Positions 54,530 to 64,000 of a stretch of 64,000 nt of DNA are shown here, piece by piece. Within the stretch, counting starts at the first letter, position 1, and each line of letters opens with the position of its first letter. The notes under the pieces were generated by a model, which was not told where the DNA came from, searched no databases, and was given only the letters and a program-made list of their open reading frames with translations. The translations under genes and the position numbers were made by a program. Source of the DNA: Basidiobolus meristosporus CBS 931.73 (taxonomy: Eukaryota; Basidiobolomycota; Basidiobolomycetes; Basidiobolales; Basidiobolaceae). The stretch covers positions 1-64,000 of the forward strand of contig MCFE01000427.1 of NCBI GenBank assembly GCA_002104905.1. The letters are read 5' to 3'.

Positions 54530-55209
54530 TGTTGTAAGAGTTTTGGAGATATTGTAAGTGACTGGGAGATAAAGAAAACTATGTTGCCTTAACTTAATGA
54601 TTTATTGAAAGCAAAAGTAATATTTGTACTTCTACATGGTCTGGAAAAAACCATTCCAAATATGCTCAGGAAGGTTGCAAGGTCAGGTTGTTGTAAGAGT
54701 CTTGGAGATATTGGAAGTGATTTGGAGAGCAAGTAGATTAGGTGGTTTTCACTTAATGATTTATTGAATGTAAAAGTAGTATTTATACTTTTACCTGGTC
54801 TTGGCATTACAAACACGTAGAATAGGTTAAGGAAGGTCCCAAGAACATGTGTGCAAAGTTTGGGGCTGTTTGGACAACTTATCAAATTTTCATGTTCTGG
54901 GTAAATATTCTAAGTAAATCCCGACAAGGAATTTGGTCAGTATTCTCTAGGATTTGAAGGTGATGATCTAAGTGACTAAGTTAGGTGAATATTTAGGTGG
55001 AAATACAAATTTCTACAACACAGGTGTGCTAAGTTTGGGGCCGCTTGAGCAACTTTGAAACCTTCATGTTTTGGGTACTTGGTGTTTTGGTGAGAATATT
55101 CCAAGTAAATCCCAAAAGAAACTGGGGTAGAATTCTTTAAGGCTTGTAGAAGATGATTCAAGTGACTAAGTTAGGTACGTATTTAGGTGTAGCTATAAAA
55201 TCCACAACA
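54530..55209 (-). repeat. Old family A LTR interrupted by a younger LTR
   Basis: Reverse-strand LTR starting TGTTGTAAGAGTTTTGG at 54530, broken at 54688, resuming at 55026 (GTGCTAAGTTTGGGG) and ending CCACAACA at 55209. Strongly diverged. Confidence 0.8.
54689..55020 (-). repeat. Young nested solo LTR of family A
   Basis: 332 bp of the short type on the reverse strand, TGTTGTAAGAGTCTTGG ... TTTCTACAACA, with CAGGT on both sides (54684-54688 and 55021-55025). It lies inside the older LTR. Confidence 0.9.
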
Positions 55210-56388
55210 CAAAGGGTGAGGGATGATGGACAAGCTTTCAAATCATGATAGCATTAAGGCCTTTACTCATTTCAAGAATATGCTGAATATAGAGAACACA
55301 AAGCACTTGCTTTTAGCACTTGTATCTGTCAATATAGCAGTAGCACTTGCTCCATTCAGAAATGCAAAGTCTTTCCTTAACAATTCTGCTACTACACTAT
55401 TAATTTTTTAATCAGCACCACCTTGCTAAGAGCTTGGATTCAAGTATTGCTCCCATATTTAATAATGAAGGCATTAGGGAAGGGTATACTAATACAAGAC
55501 ACTGTTGCTAGATATCAGTAGATGCAACATTTTCACGCATATGTTGTATCCTAGACATTAAATGGACAAGCATAGATCAACACTCGGACTACCTTGATAC
55601 TCTGATCCTATACATTTCACAATTTCATTTATAAGTATGCAGCAATTTTGTAGATTGCAAATACACTACATGGGGCACTGGCATTTGATTTCATCTAATA
55701 AAAAAGTGCTTTCTCGGTATATTCACCAGAGTGCTCTTAACTGAGCTTCAGCTAGAAACATAGTATCAGAATCACTTATTCCTCAGAGATGTGGAAAACC
55801 TCAGTCTGTAATCTCAAATAATCGATAGTAGATTCCTAACAGCGAGTAAACAGGGTTAGGGTTAAATGCTCACTAAATCCCATGATATCGAGTATAAAGC
55901 TAGTTGCGTGCGCCAATACATTCTTCTTGAGATCATACAATCCAGCACCCGATATATTCAATCAGCAAACATTATTGCCAAAGACTCATTTAAATTGATT
56001 TCAATAGGCGCAAAAGGTAGAGAAGAGCTAGGGAAAACAAGAGCCCGAATGACAATATCTTATTATACCATGGGAGTGGTGTTATCCACGCTATGCAAGT
56101 GAAAAGTGAACGCCGAAGAATAATGGCCAGCAATAATCGATTCCAATAGCACAGTTCAGAGGGATACAATATTTCGGGTCAAAAGCCTGATCCTTACAAA
56201 TGTTTGCCACCAAAGCTACATGAAGGTCAGTTAGCTAATGCTTTTATTGTGCCATTACATTAAAGAGTGTAAAACACTACACATACATACCAAGAATTAG
56301 GCAGATAAACAGTGTGTTTCACAAGGTGTGTTTCACAAGGAATGCTTGTAGTATCCACTTGAAGGGTCCACTTGGCTCTGAAGAATAT
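55210..56388. other. No supported gene
   Basis: AT-rich to about 55850, then mixed. Open frames at 55223-55411 and 55866-56102 have no motif. A GGGTTAGGGTTAA string at 55853-55865 is too short to call an interstitial telomere. Confidence 0.4.
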
Positions 56389-57489
56389 CTACGCTTCAGG
56401 TTGATCACGAGTTGCGCAATGAATGCCTCCACCACCTGCTGCAATGTAGTCGATGTTCAAGGGAACAATTTGTCGACCAGGGAATACACCTCGAAGAACA
56501 TTCTGCGCCGCCCTATCCGCCTCTGCATCCCCAAACTCCGGCATGATAATGGCTCCATTAGCAATGTAGAAGTTAGCATAGGAGCCTAGGAACGAGTCCC
56601 CGAACACCTCCAGGGACACTTCATCTGTGGCTCCTTCGGCGGGCATCCCCCTGATTTTCTCGTAATCTGGCTCAGGCAGTTGTATGATCTTTAGTCGGTT
56701 CCCCTTTGCATCGGTAGCTTGAGTCAAGACTTGCATGGCTTGACGATATTGCTCGGCCCAGATGGCAGAGTCAGGGTCATTCTTTCTGGCTGGCCCTGGA
56801 CGACTCACTACCACAACACCCGGTGCAACAAACCGAGCCAAGGTGTCCACATGCGAGTCGGTAATATCCTTCCCTTTGACTCCCTTGAGCCAGATGACCT
56901 TCTGGATGCCAAGCTCAGACTTGAGCTCCGTTTCGATCTCCTTACGACCCATCCCAGGATTGCGGTTGCTGTTCACGATGCTGCTCTCTGTCACTAGTAG
57001 CGTCCCCTGGCCATCGGTCTCAATGGCCCCTCCTTCGGCAACAAGAATAGATCGGAGTCGAGGGATTTTGTAGTGAGCGAGATAGTTACGTGATGCACTC
57101 CCATCATTCTTGCGGTACCTGGATGGGATTTTCATTCCCCAGCCATTGAAGTTGTAATCAACGCCAATCGTCTCCTTTCCCTTGGTAAGAAACAGAGGCG
57201 CAGTGTCCCGAGTCCAAAAATCATCCACAGCAATGGGGATCACCTCTACCTTGTCTCCCAAAGCCTTTTTAGCGTGGTGGATCTGATCAGGTGAGACTAG
57301 AACTTGGACTGGCTCGAAACGGGAGATGGCTTGCGCTAGCTGAGCAATGTTTCTTTGAGCGCCAGTAAGTAGATTTCGCCAGATGTATGTCGACGCAGGC
57401 CAAGCCATGATGGTACGCTTGTGCGGCTCCCATTCGGGGGCAATGCGGTAGCCAGTAGGCGCTTTGGTTAGGGGCTTGTTCTTGCACAT
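56389..57489 (-). CDS. Agmatine deiminase (PPAD family)
   Basis: 366 residues from the ATG at 57489 (MCKNKPLTKAPTGYRIAPEW). The frame stays open to 57582, but this start is just downstream of a TATATATA box (57525-57535) and gives the usual N-terminus. The enzyme converts agmatine to N-carbamoylputrescine and ammonia on the route to putrescine. Family motifs in order: EWEPHKRTIMAWP, FWTRDTAPLF, EGGAIETDGQGTLL, NRNPGM, DSHVDTLARFVAPG and the C-terminal GGGGIHCATRDQP with nucleophile Cys 358. Length matches known agmatine deiminases. No signal peptide. Patchy in fungi and common in bacteria and plants, so transfer is possible but unproven. It stands alone, with no polyamine genes nearby. Confidence 0.88.
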   Translation of the reverse strand: MCKNKPLTKAPTGYRIAPEWEPHKRTIMAWPASTYIWRNLLTGAQRNIAQLAQAISRFEPVQVLVSPDQIHHAKKALGDKVEVIPIAVDDFWTRDTAPLFLTKGKETIGVDYNFNGWGMKIPSRYRKNDGSASRNYLAHYKIPRLRSILVAEGGAIETDGQGTLLVTESSIVNSNRNPGMGRKEIETELKSELGIQKVIWLKGVKGKDITDSHVDTLARFVAPGVVVVSRPGPARKNDPDSAIWAEQYRQAMQVLTQATDAKGNRLKIIQLPEPDYEKIRGMPAEGATDEVSLEVFGDSFLGSYANFYIANGAIIMPEFGDAEADRAAQNVLRGVFPGRQIVPLNIDYIAAGGGGIHCATRDQPEA

Positions 57490-57599
57490 ACTTTTGGATA
57501 TGAGGAAGTGGGAGATGGAAAGTAGTATATATACATACCAGGATCGGAGGGATTTCCATATTTGGGGTTTATCCACCGCCAAGCCTCTAATAGATCAAC

Positions 57600-58199
57600 T
57601 GGTCAACAATTCGTACAAGAACCTTTACATGAATTTTACCCACTGTACACAAATGAAGTTCATTGGCTCACGTAATTGCTATATTTGGCTTATTTCCCAA
57701 CGCTTATGACATGCAGCATTGGTGATCATAGAAGAGACTATGAGTGGGCCATAATTGGCTATCCACAAACTGGGCGGGTTTTCTTGAAGGCACTTCCAAA
57801 TTTAGCTAGCAAATGATTATAGATGGAAGGTGTTGAGATGCTACCAGTTGTAGAGAGACCCTGCCAGGATCCAAGTTTCTTTTATTGGTGAAGAATGGCC
57901 AAAGTTCAATGGCAAGTTCAAGGACCCAATCAATACTAGCTTATATCGTGGAAGATTGCTCAGTAACCCTAACAAACCCTTCACGCATTCATCATCCCAT
58001 GCTTACTTCAAGACTCCAAATTTAACAAAATCAATTGCTATCCACCTCTGCCAGAATATTTGAGGTGTTGTGATTTGTAATCCGAGCTTGGTGATAATCA
58101 ATGTTTTACTAATTTTTGTGAACGGAGATATGGCTGATCAAGCAGAGAAGTGATATCTAAATAAATGATCTAAAGGTTAGTTGACTTTTAGTTTCATAG
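57600..58199. other. Intergenic, no gene seen
   Basis: Upstream of the agmatine deiminase gene. AT content rises towards the next repeats. Confidence 0.4.
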
Positions 58200-58495
58200 T
58201 CGGTCCAATGATTGAATGGTAGGCATATTTCATTAACTTAGTCACATGGATAATAGTCTACAAGTCTTGGAATATCTTACCCAAAATCTTTGTTAGTACT
58301 GGCTTTGGAATATCAGGCACTCATAACATCAAAAATCTCAATGTTGTCTAAAAACCTCCAAACTTTGCACATATGCACTTAAGACAAAATAATAATTTTC
58401 ACCACTTTACTATTTAATAAATCATCAAGTGTGGACCAGAAAATCTGCTTGTTCTCCCAATCCCTTTGAATATTCTAAGAACTCTTACAGTTGAC
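58200..58495 (+). repeat. Old, degraded family A LTR
   Basis: Shares TTAGTCACATGGATAAT, CCTCCAAACTTTGCACATATG and CTTGTTCTCCCAATC with family A LTRs. Ends AACTCTTACA near 58490. Confidence 0.6.
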
Positions 58496-58689
58496 CAACA
58501 ATCAGTTGCCTTAGCCTTTATGCTAAATGTTATCCTACCAATGCTGCAGGCATGATAGGTTTGATAAGCTTACAGCCAAGAATAGTCTGAGCTAAGTATT
58601 ACTATGCTTTAGTGGGAGATGATCTACTGGACTAATTGGTATATACAAGTGTCATTGGTGAGCCTTTGCACATCTGTATGATATATTGC

Positions 58690-58930
58690 AAGACTTGAGG
58701 GAGTATTGAAAGTGATTTAGAAAACTACAACTGCATGATATTCACCTGTTATTTTATTAGGCTCAAATAATATATTTATACTTCTAGAGGAACTTTGTAA
58801 AATGATAAGAGTATTTTGAGGAAGGTTCCAGGACACTATATGCAAAGTGCGGGGCTTCTGTACAGACTTAAAGATATAAATGACTCTCAGACCTTCACTA
58901 ACAATAAGAATTAGCAAAGTTCTTACAAAC
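58690..58930 (-). repeat. Degraded reverse-strand LTR fragment
   Basis: Core similar to LTR families A/B in reverse (TTTATTAGGC, TATTTATACTTCTAG, TGCAAAGTGCGGGGC). Too diverged to set ends. Confidence 0.45.
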
Positions 58931-58971
58931 TAAATCCTAAGGGATTTGCAACTTAGCAATAAGCCAAGTGG

Positions 58972-59668
58972 TGTTGTGCATCAACATTTAAAACTTAGCC
59001 AATTTTACTCTGTTAGAAAATCTAGTACCCCAACTGATTTTCCCTAACCCAAACATAACTAATCCCAGTTATGGCTTGTTTTATCTCATCTTGGAATATA
59101 TGTTAGCTGTCACACCTGATCAGTTCTCATGTGGCCATTACATTGACCACTTATTTGCCAAGCCTTCTGAGGTAATTAGTCATCTGAGATCTATCCAACA
59201 ACTTAGCAGTTGTCAAGAAATCAGCTGATTAATGATGGAACTTTCCTTTATCTTATACACCTATCAATATTCACACAGATTTCAATTAGTCCAGTCTATT
59301 GACACTTACTAATTCAACTTGATCAAAAAAGTATAAATAAAGCTTACTGGACCTTTGGTTTAGTGTGAGTTTCATCAAAATTAAGATTGTGTCTTAGCAA
59401 AATTAGGAATTCAAAAACAGCATTCTAATTTCTACCCAAGTCTAGCATACCTAGCACACCCAAGAACACCAAGCCTAGCCTGCATAGAAAACCAACTCTA
59501 TTGCCTTTATAGCCAAACCCAGCTCTATACAATACCAATATTAGACTAGTACCTCTCTGCTAATATTTCTGCCACTCTCTGACAATTCTAAGATTTTGCA
59601 CTTTGTTGTCACTTAGGTTCAGTTAGACCATTCAAGAGTTTTATTACACTTTTCTCTTGGGTACAACA
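58972..59668 (+). repeat. Solo LTR, family C, copy 1
   Basis: 697 bp, TGTTGTGCATCAACATT ... CTTGGGTACAACA, with TATAAATAAAG near 59332. Flanks AGTGG and GGTGG, an imperfect target duplication. No internal region of this family was found in the window. Confidence 0.82.
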
Positions 59669-60024
59669 GGTGGAATCATATGCTATATGAGAGGTTTAGG
59701 TGTAAGCATTACAGCATGATTATTGTAGGCCTGTCTTGCAAATTTATGGACTTCAGAGCTACTTGTGATACAATACCCAATACATATAGCCAAATTATGT
59801 TGGAGTTGGCATATTCAACATCACTCATAAAGTTATCTGAGCTGCAAACAGGGCAGTAGCTTGTATACAACCAATGATGCTATGGGATCAGTTTAGTGAG
59901 GCTCTGTAGTCAACTAGAGTCACTGAGTCATTATTGTTGTAAATCAGATTTTGCATCAGATTTTGCAGCATTTATACATGAGATACCACTTTGTTTCATG
60001 TAAGTTACTAATGCCGGCTTAAAC
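59669..60024. other. No gene seen
   Basis: AT-rich spacer between two LTRs. Confidence 0.4.
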
Positions 60025-60373
60025 TGTTGTAAACATCTGTAAATCCACATAAATAATCATCTAGCTTAGTTACTTACATCAATACTTGGAAATTTTACAG
60101 AATACTAACCAAATTCCTTGTTGGAATTTACTTGGAATATTTACAACAAAAATATCAGGTACCCAAAACATGAAAATTCTCAAAGTTATCAAAGTAGCCC
60201 AAGGCTTTACACACATGTTCTTGGGATCTTCCTATATATACTCTGTAGGTTTGTTTTGCCAAGATTGTGTCATAGTACAAAACTATGCTTACATTGAATA
60301 TATCATGAAGTGAAAACCACATTATCTACTTGTTCTCCCAATCACTACCAATATCTCCACAAATGTTACCACA
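60025..60373 (+). repeat. Old solo LTR of copia family A
   Basis: TGTTGTAAACATCTG ... ATGTTACCACA. Long-type LTR with many substitutions. Its open stretch 60086-60313 is only LTR sequence. Confidence 0.75.
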
Positions 60374-60670
60374 TAAACATCAATCACTATTGTGTCAAGA
60401 AGCTGCATTGAGATAATAATAGCAGTATTGCAAGCAGTAAGCAAATACTTAGATCTCTCTCTATTACTTCAATTTTCACTCCATCTTGATTTGTATGCAT
60501 ATGATGGCAGCTGTAATACCTTCATACAACAGTATGGTATCTACAACATCACCAGCTAAATGCCATCAAACTTTCACAATAAATGGGAGTATTATTGCAT
60601 TCACCAGTACCATGACCTCATATGCCATTGTAATACTACTTGAGTCATAGTATATTTTGAATGAACCCCC

Positions 60671-61367
60671 TGTTGTGCATCAACATTTAAAACTTAGCCA
60701 ATTTTACTCTGTTTGAAAATCTAGTACCCTAACTGATTTTCCCTAACCCAAACATAACAAATCCCAGTTACAGTTGATTTTATCCCACCTCAGAATCTAT
60801 TTTTAGCTATCACACCTGATCTATTTTCAAATGGTCATTACGTTATCAACCTATCTGCCAAGCCTTCCCAGGTGATTAGTCATCTGAGATCTATCCAACC
60901 ACTGTGCAATTGCCAAGACATCAGTTGATTGATGATGTAATTTTCATTTATCTTATGCACCTATGAACACCCAAATTGATTTCAATCAATCCAGTCCCTT
61001 GGCGCTTACTAATTCAACATGATCAGAAAAGTATATATAAAGTTTACTGAACCTTTTGGTTTAGTGTGTGTCTCAACAAAATTAAGATTCTGTCTCAGCA
61101 AAAATAAGAATCCAACAATTCCGTTCTGGTTTCTACCCAAGCCTAGTATATCTAGCACTCCAAAGAACACCAAGCCTAGCCTGCCTAGCAAACAAATATC
61201 ATTGACTTTATAGCCAACCCAGCTATATCCAAGACCAATATTAGATCAGAATCTTTCTGCTAATATTTCCACCACTCTCTGACAATTCTAAGATTCTGCA
61301 CTTAATTGTCCCTTTGGTTCAGTTAAACCATTCAAGAGTTTTATTACACTTTCTCTTGGATACAACA
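60671..61367 (+). repeat. Solo LTR, family C, copy 2
   Basis: 697 bp, TGTTGTGCATCAACATT ... CTTGGATACAACA, with perfect CCCCC flanks (60666-60670 and 61368-61372). Aligned end to end with copy 1 without length change. Confidence 0.85.
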
Positions 61368-62709
61368 CCCCCTGAATGCAACATTGTAAATGTTCATCAT
61401 GAGATTCAGACAATATGATGCGGATCTGATCCACCTGTATGATCAAGTTTATCCTAATGGGTATGATGGCCTAGTTAGGGTGCATGGTGAAATATTTAAA
61501 GTTGCATTAGAAGCTATATAGTGAGCCTGCAGGTTAACATGAATGATTAAGTAAATCAAAAGCCATGAAAAGCATTGATGGTTTTGAATACGTTAGTAAG
61601 GTCAATTAGTTTGCTGTTGAAAGACAACATGAACATGAAGCATAGGCGGATAATCCCGTCTCAGCTATGAGTTCATGGTTGCAACTAATATATAACAATC
61701 CAATGCCAAAAAGATGTGGATTTCTAGCATAAATGTGAAGACCCTGCTACACACCAATTCTCATAGTAATCTTCTCATCAATGACATTCATCTAATCGGC
61801 CCATATCTAAGCACCCGGATGTTATGCTATGTATAGGCAAATGAGTAGTTCAACTTGTCAACCATTTCCAGCAACGATTTGCATCCAGTCGCAAATTAGA
61901 ATCCGGAAATTATGAAACGGACATTTGTGAATCTGGATTAGAGCCAGCTTCCAATCAACCGAAGGCTCACTACGAGAGTTGGTCACCCGCCACTTTTCTC
62001 ATAGCCTCTGATCCATCGGTCATTATGCTTTCTTCGCTCATGCCTGGAAGTGGAGTGTCCGTCCTATTCCACCACGTCACCGTATTGATGTTTGATCTGC
62101 AGTCAATGCTGTTCACTGCATTGGAAATTCCGTAATCTCAATTGGTTGGTGCACGTCTAATCCGGATACCCACGGTCAAGCAATTGGATATCGGGGTTAG
62201 GATTGCCAATAGTGCGGCACCGATATTGAAAAGTCCATGGTACACTCGTGAACGAGCAACAACCTCCTTGGCCTGCACGGCTCGTATGAAAATATCTGTA
62301 GCCAATTGACTTGCACTTCAAATCACGGCCTAAAGCAAGGAAGTATTGCCAGCTAGCGACCACGAGGTCAGTAGATCTTGGTGGTCTGAATCACAATCTG
62401 TGAATTTGCTCTCTGGTCTTCATTTGCCTCGTGGCCTTCTCGGTGAACAGGGTTTTTGGTAAAGCACATGATTTCTTGGGATAGTAGAATTACAGGCATC
62501 GCTTATCTAGACCGTTCTTACCATTGGAAGGGGTGCATGAGAGGGTTATTCATCCCTCTAATGACCGCATTCAAGACAGATGCAACACATCGCATACACA
62601 AATGAGATTTAACTAACCAGCTACATACATATCTATCCAAGAAACCCCGACCGCACTAGGATGGGCACAGTCGCCATCCTGATTGTGCTTATGATGCCGG
62701 CCAGCAGAC
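61368..62709. other. Intergenic; CpG content rises again
   Basis: AT-rich to about 61600, then unique-looking DNA. No supported gene. A CTAAC branch-point-like string followed by CAATAG at 62726-62749 suggests that the next gene has an upstream exon here that I could not place. Confidence 0.4.
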
Positions 62710-63432
62710 TTGCCCTTCTCGTACTCTAACAGCACCTGCTTATCAATAGATACATGGAACTTGGGCTATGCAATCCCCTATGACATGACTCTCTCTGACC
62801 TGCCCAACCTCCACAGCTCAAGCGACTACTATGCTCAGGCATTCAGCCTTTTCCGCCACTATTCCGACCAGAAGCAGAACGCCAAGCGATGGTACCTGAA
62901 CAACCTCACGCCGTTGGCTCAAAAGTACTCTAGGCTTTCTGTCCTCTCCATCGGCTGCGGGAATGGCGACGTGGATGGCTATCTGATTCGCGAGATATTC
63001 TTGACCAACTGTGCCCACACTGTTTACCATGGGGTTGAGCCAAGTAGAGCCCACCGATACGAATTTCTCGACAAGATGCGCTCGGCTAGCAGCAGCGTGA
63101 CCGTCGGTTATGGGGAGAACACACCCTGCGGTATCAAAGTCGACTCGTGCGTGTCCGAGAGCATTGATATGCTACTGTTTGACACCGACTTTGAGACGTT
63201 CGTTTCCTCTCAAGTGGCAGGCCCCACCAGATACGACATTATCATTGCTGGTCATTCTTTGTACTACTTGAAGCTCCTGGCCCCGGCGCTGGACTCCATT
63301 TTCTACCGGCTTCTTGCACCGCGCGGCTGTCTCACCATTGTTCACGCCACTTCGGCTGATTTAAAGTGCGAGAGGCCTGTTTGCGGTTTTCTTAGTATTA
63401 TTCAACCAAGATTATCGGTATCCTATGTTTAG
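62710..63432 (+). pseudogene. SAM-dependent methyltransferase, 3'-truncated copy
   Basis: Open frame with class I methyltransferase signatures: SVLSIGCGNGDVDGYL (motif I, glycine-rich SAM loop), YHGVEPSRAHR (motif II acidic residue), RYDIIIAGHSLYYL (motif IV) and RLLAPRGCLTIVHA. The overall pattern resembles histamine N-methyltransferase-like enzymes; substrate unknown. There is no ATG at the 5' end of the frame (first in-frame ATG 62785), so a first exon is probably missing from my model. Similarity to the fragment at 45647 stops at about 63369, and the last residues (CERPVCGFLS...) are unrelated, so the C-terminus is lost. It may still be expressed as a shortened protein. Confidence 0.65.
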
Positions 63433-63654
63433 GTTCATGTGTGGATATTGGGCGCTTTATGCAATGCGTTGGCTGTTTGAGCGGACGCTCAGAGTCAAAC
63501 AGAAATAACATGAGGTAGGCTGTAGCTGATCGCCGGTGCCTTGGGCCCTGAATCAGGTTCCAGACAAATGACCAAATTATTCAGAACCAGCTTGGACTCC
63601 GGGCATCTCGTCATTGCTCACCTTCGTGAATCATTTGCTACGATAGGTCTTAAA

Positions 63655-64000
63655 CGGAGGCCAGTATGTTTGTTGCTAATGGAGGCACAGTCACTGTGAT
63701 GCAGAAATGCTAAAATCGGCAGAGCGCATGTTTTTTGCTTTTTACCCTTCAGTGGCTCTCTGGCCCTGTGATTTTGAGCGTGTGCGTACCCAGGTGTCCC
63801 GGACTGTGCGGGCGAGGGGTTAGAGCGTAGGGCTCAACCTATATTATCTGCTGATCTCTGGTGGGGTCTTTTTACGGCGATACAGCGTCAGGTACCTCTG
63901 CTTCTCAAAGTAAATTCCTCAATGCACATATGGGTTCGAAATTACAGACTTCGTACCTAACTGGAAAATCTCACTGGGTAGCATCTATGCCAACAGGTAT
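63655..64000 (+). pseudogene. Remnant of a second mpaB-like oxygenase gene
   Basis: From 63746 the sequence follows the mpaB-like gene from about base 47256 on (TCAGTGGCTCTCTGGCCCTGTG against TCAGTGGCTCTCTGACCCTGTG; then GTGTGCG, CCCGGACTGTGCG, TCTGGTGG, GCGTCAGGTACCTCTGCTTC), with deletions and stops. Upstream bases 63660-63700 also match the promoter side of the intact gene (about 46400-46440). The 5' two thirds of the coding region are missing. Cut by the window end. Confidence 0.75.

Overview
The window is nuclear DNA of a filamentous fungus. The evidence is short spliceosomal introns (55-118 bp, GTRAG donors, YAG acceptors), a Kre9/Knh1-type cell-wall protein, a Tim13 homologue, Kex2-type KR-processed secreted precursors, TATA boxes 25-120 bp upstream of starts, and several families of Ty1/copia LTR retrotransposons. 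I cannot name the species or phylum; a stand-alone tryptophan synthase beta gene and a phage-type lysozyme are unusual for well-studied Dikarya.

Layout. 1-24.2 kb and 48.6-62.7 kb are AT-rich, CpG-poor transposon country. They hold decayed copies of a copia family (called A here), a second copia family (B), a ~697-bp solo-LTR family (C), two PIF/Harbinger-like DNA elements, and nested solo LTRs with readable target-site duplications. The best copy is the family A element at 49734-54402: matching 5-bp flanks, a primer-binding site for an initiator-Met half-tRNA, and a polyprotein broken by one extra base. Inside this zone, 16.2-19.3 kb holds a recent three-copy ~1.08-kb tandem array. Each unit carries the same secreted precursor, whose mature part is about half Asp and a fifth Cys.

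24.9-31.9 kb is a GC-rich, CpG-rich gene island: a four-exon unknown gene, TIM13, a Kre9/Knh1-like secreted protein, a 12-repeat Kex2-processed peptide precursor, a DUF4112 protein and a five-exon trpB. 34.6-48.6 kb holds small lineage-specific genes: three copies (two identical) of a 93-residue Cys-rich secreted protein around a GH24 lysozyme and a lysozyme fossil, four tandem copies of a 79-residue 8-Cys secreted protein, two tRNA-Arg genes, and an mpaB-type ER oxygenase beside a methyltransferase fragment. An agmatine deiminase lies at 56.4-57.5 kb. At the right edge a second methyltransferase plus mpaB remnant shows that this pair was duplicated.

How it fits together. Housekeeping genes (trpB, TIM13) sit in the island. 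Outside it, secreted small proteins have expanded by tandem and segmental duplication among transposons, the usual arrangement for rapidly evolving secretome genes. The main novelty candidates are the Asp/Cys/Tyr protein and the HGNEKH repeat precursor. All functional statements come from reading motifs by eye; no searches were run.
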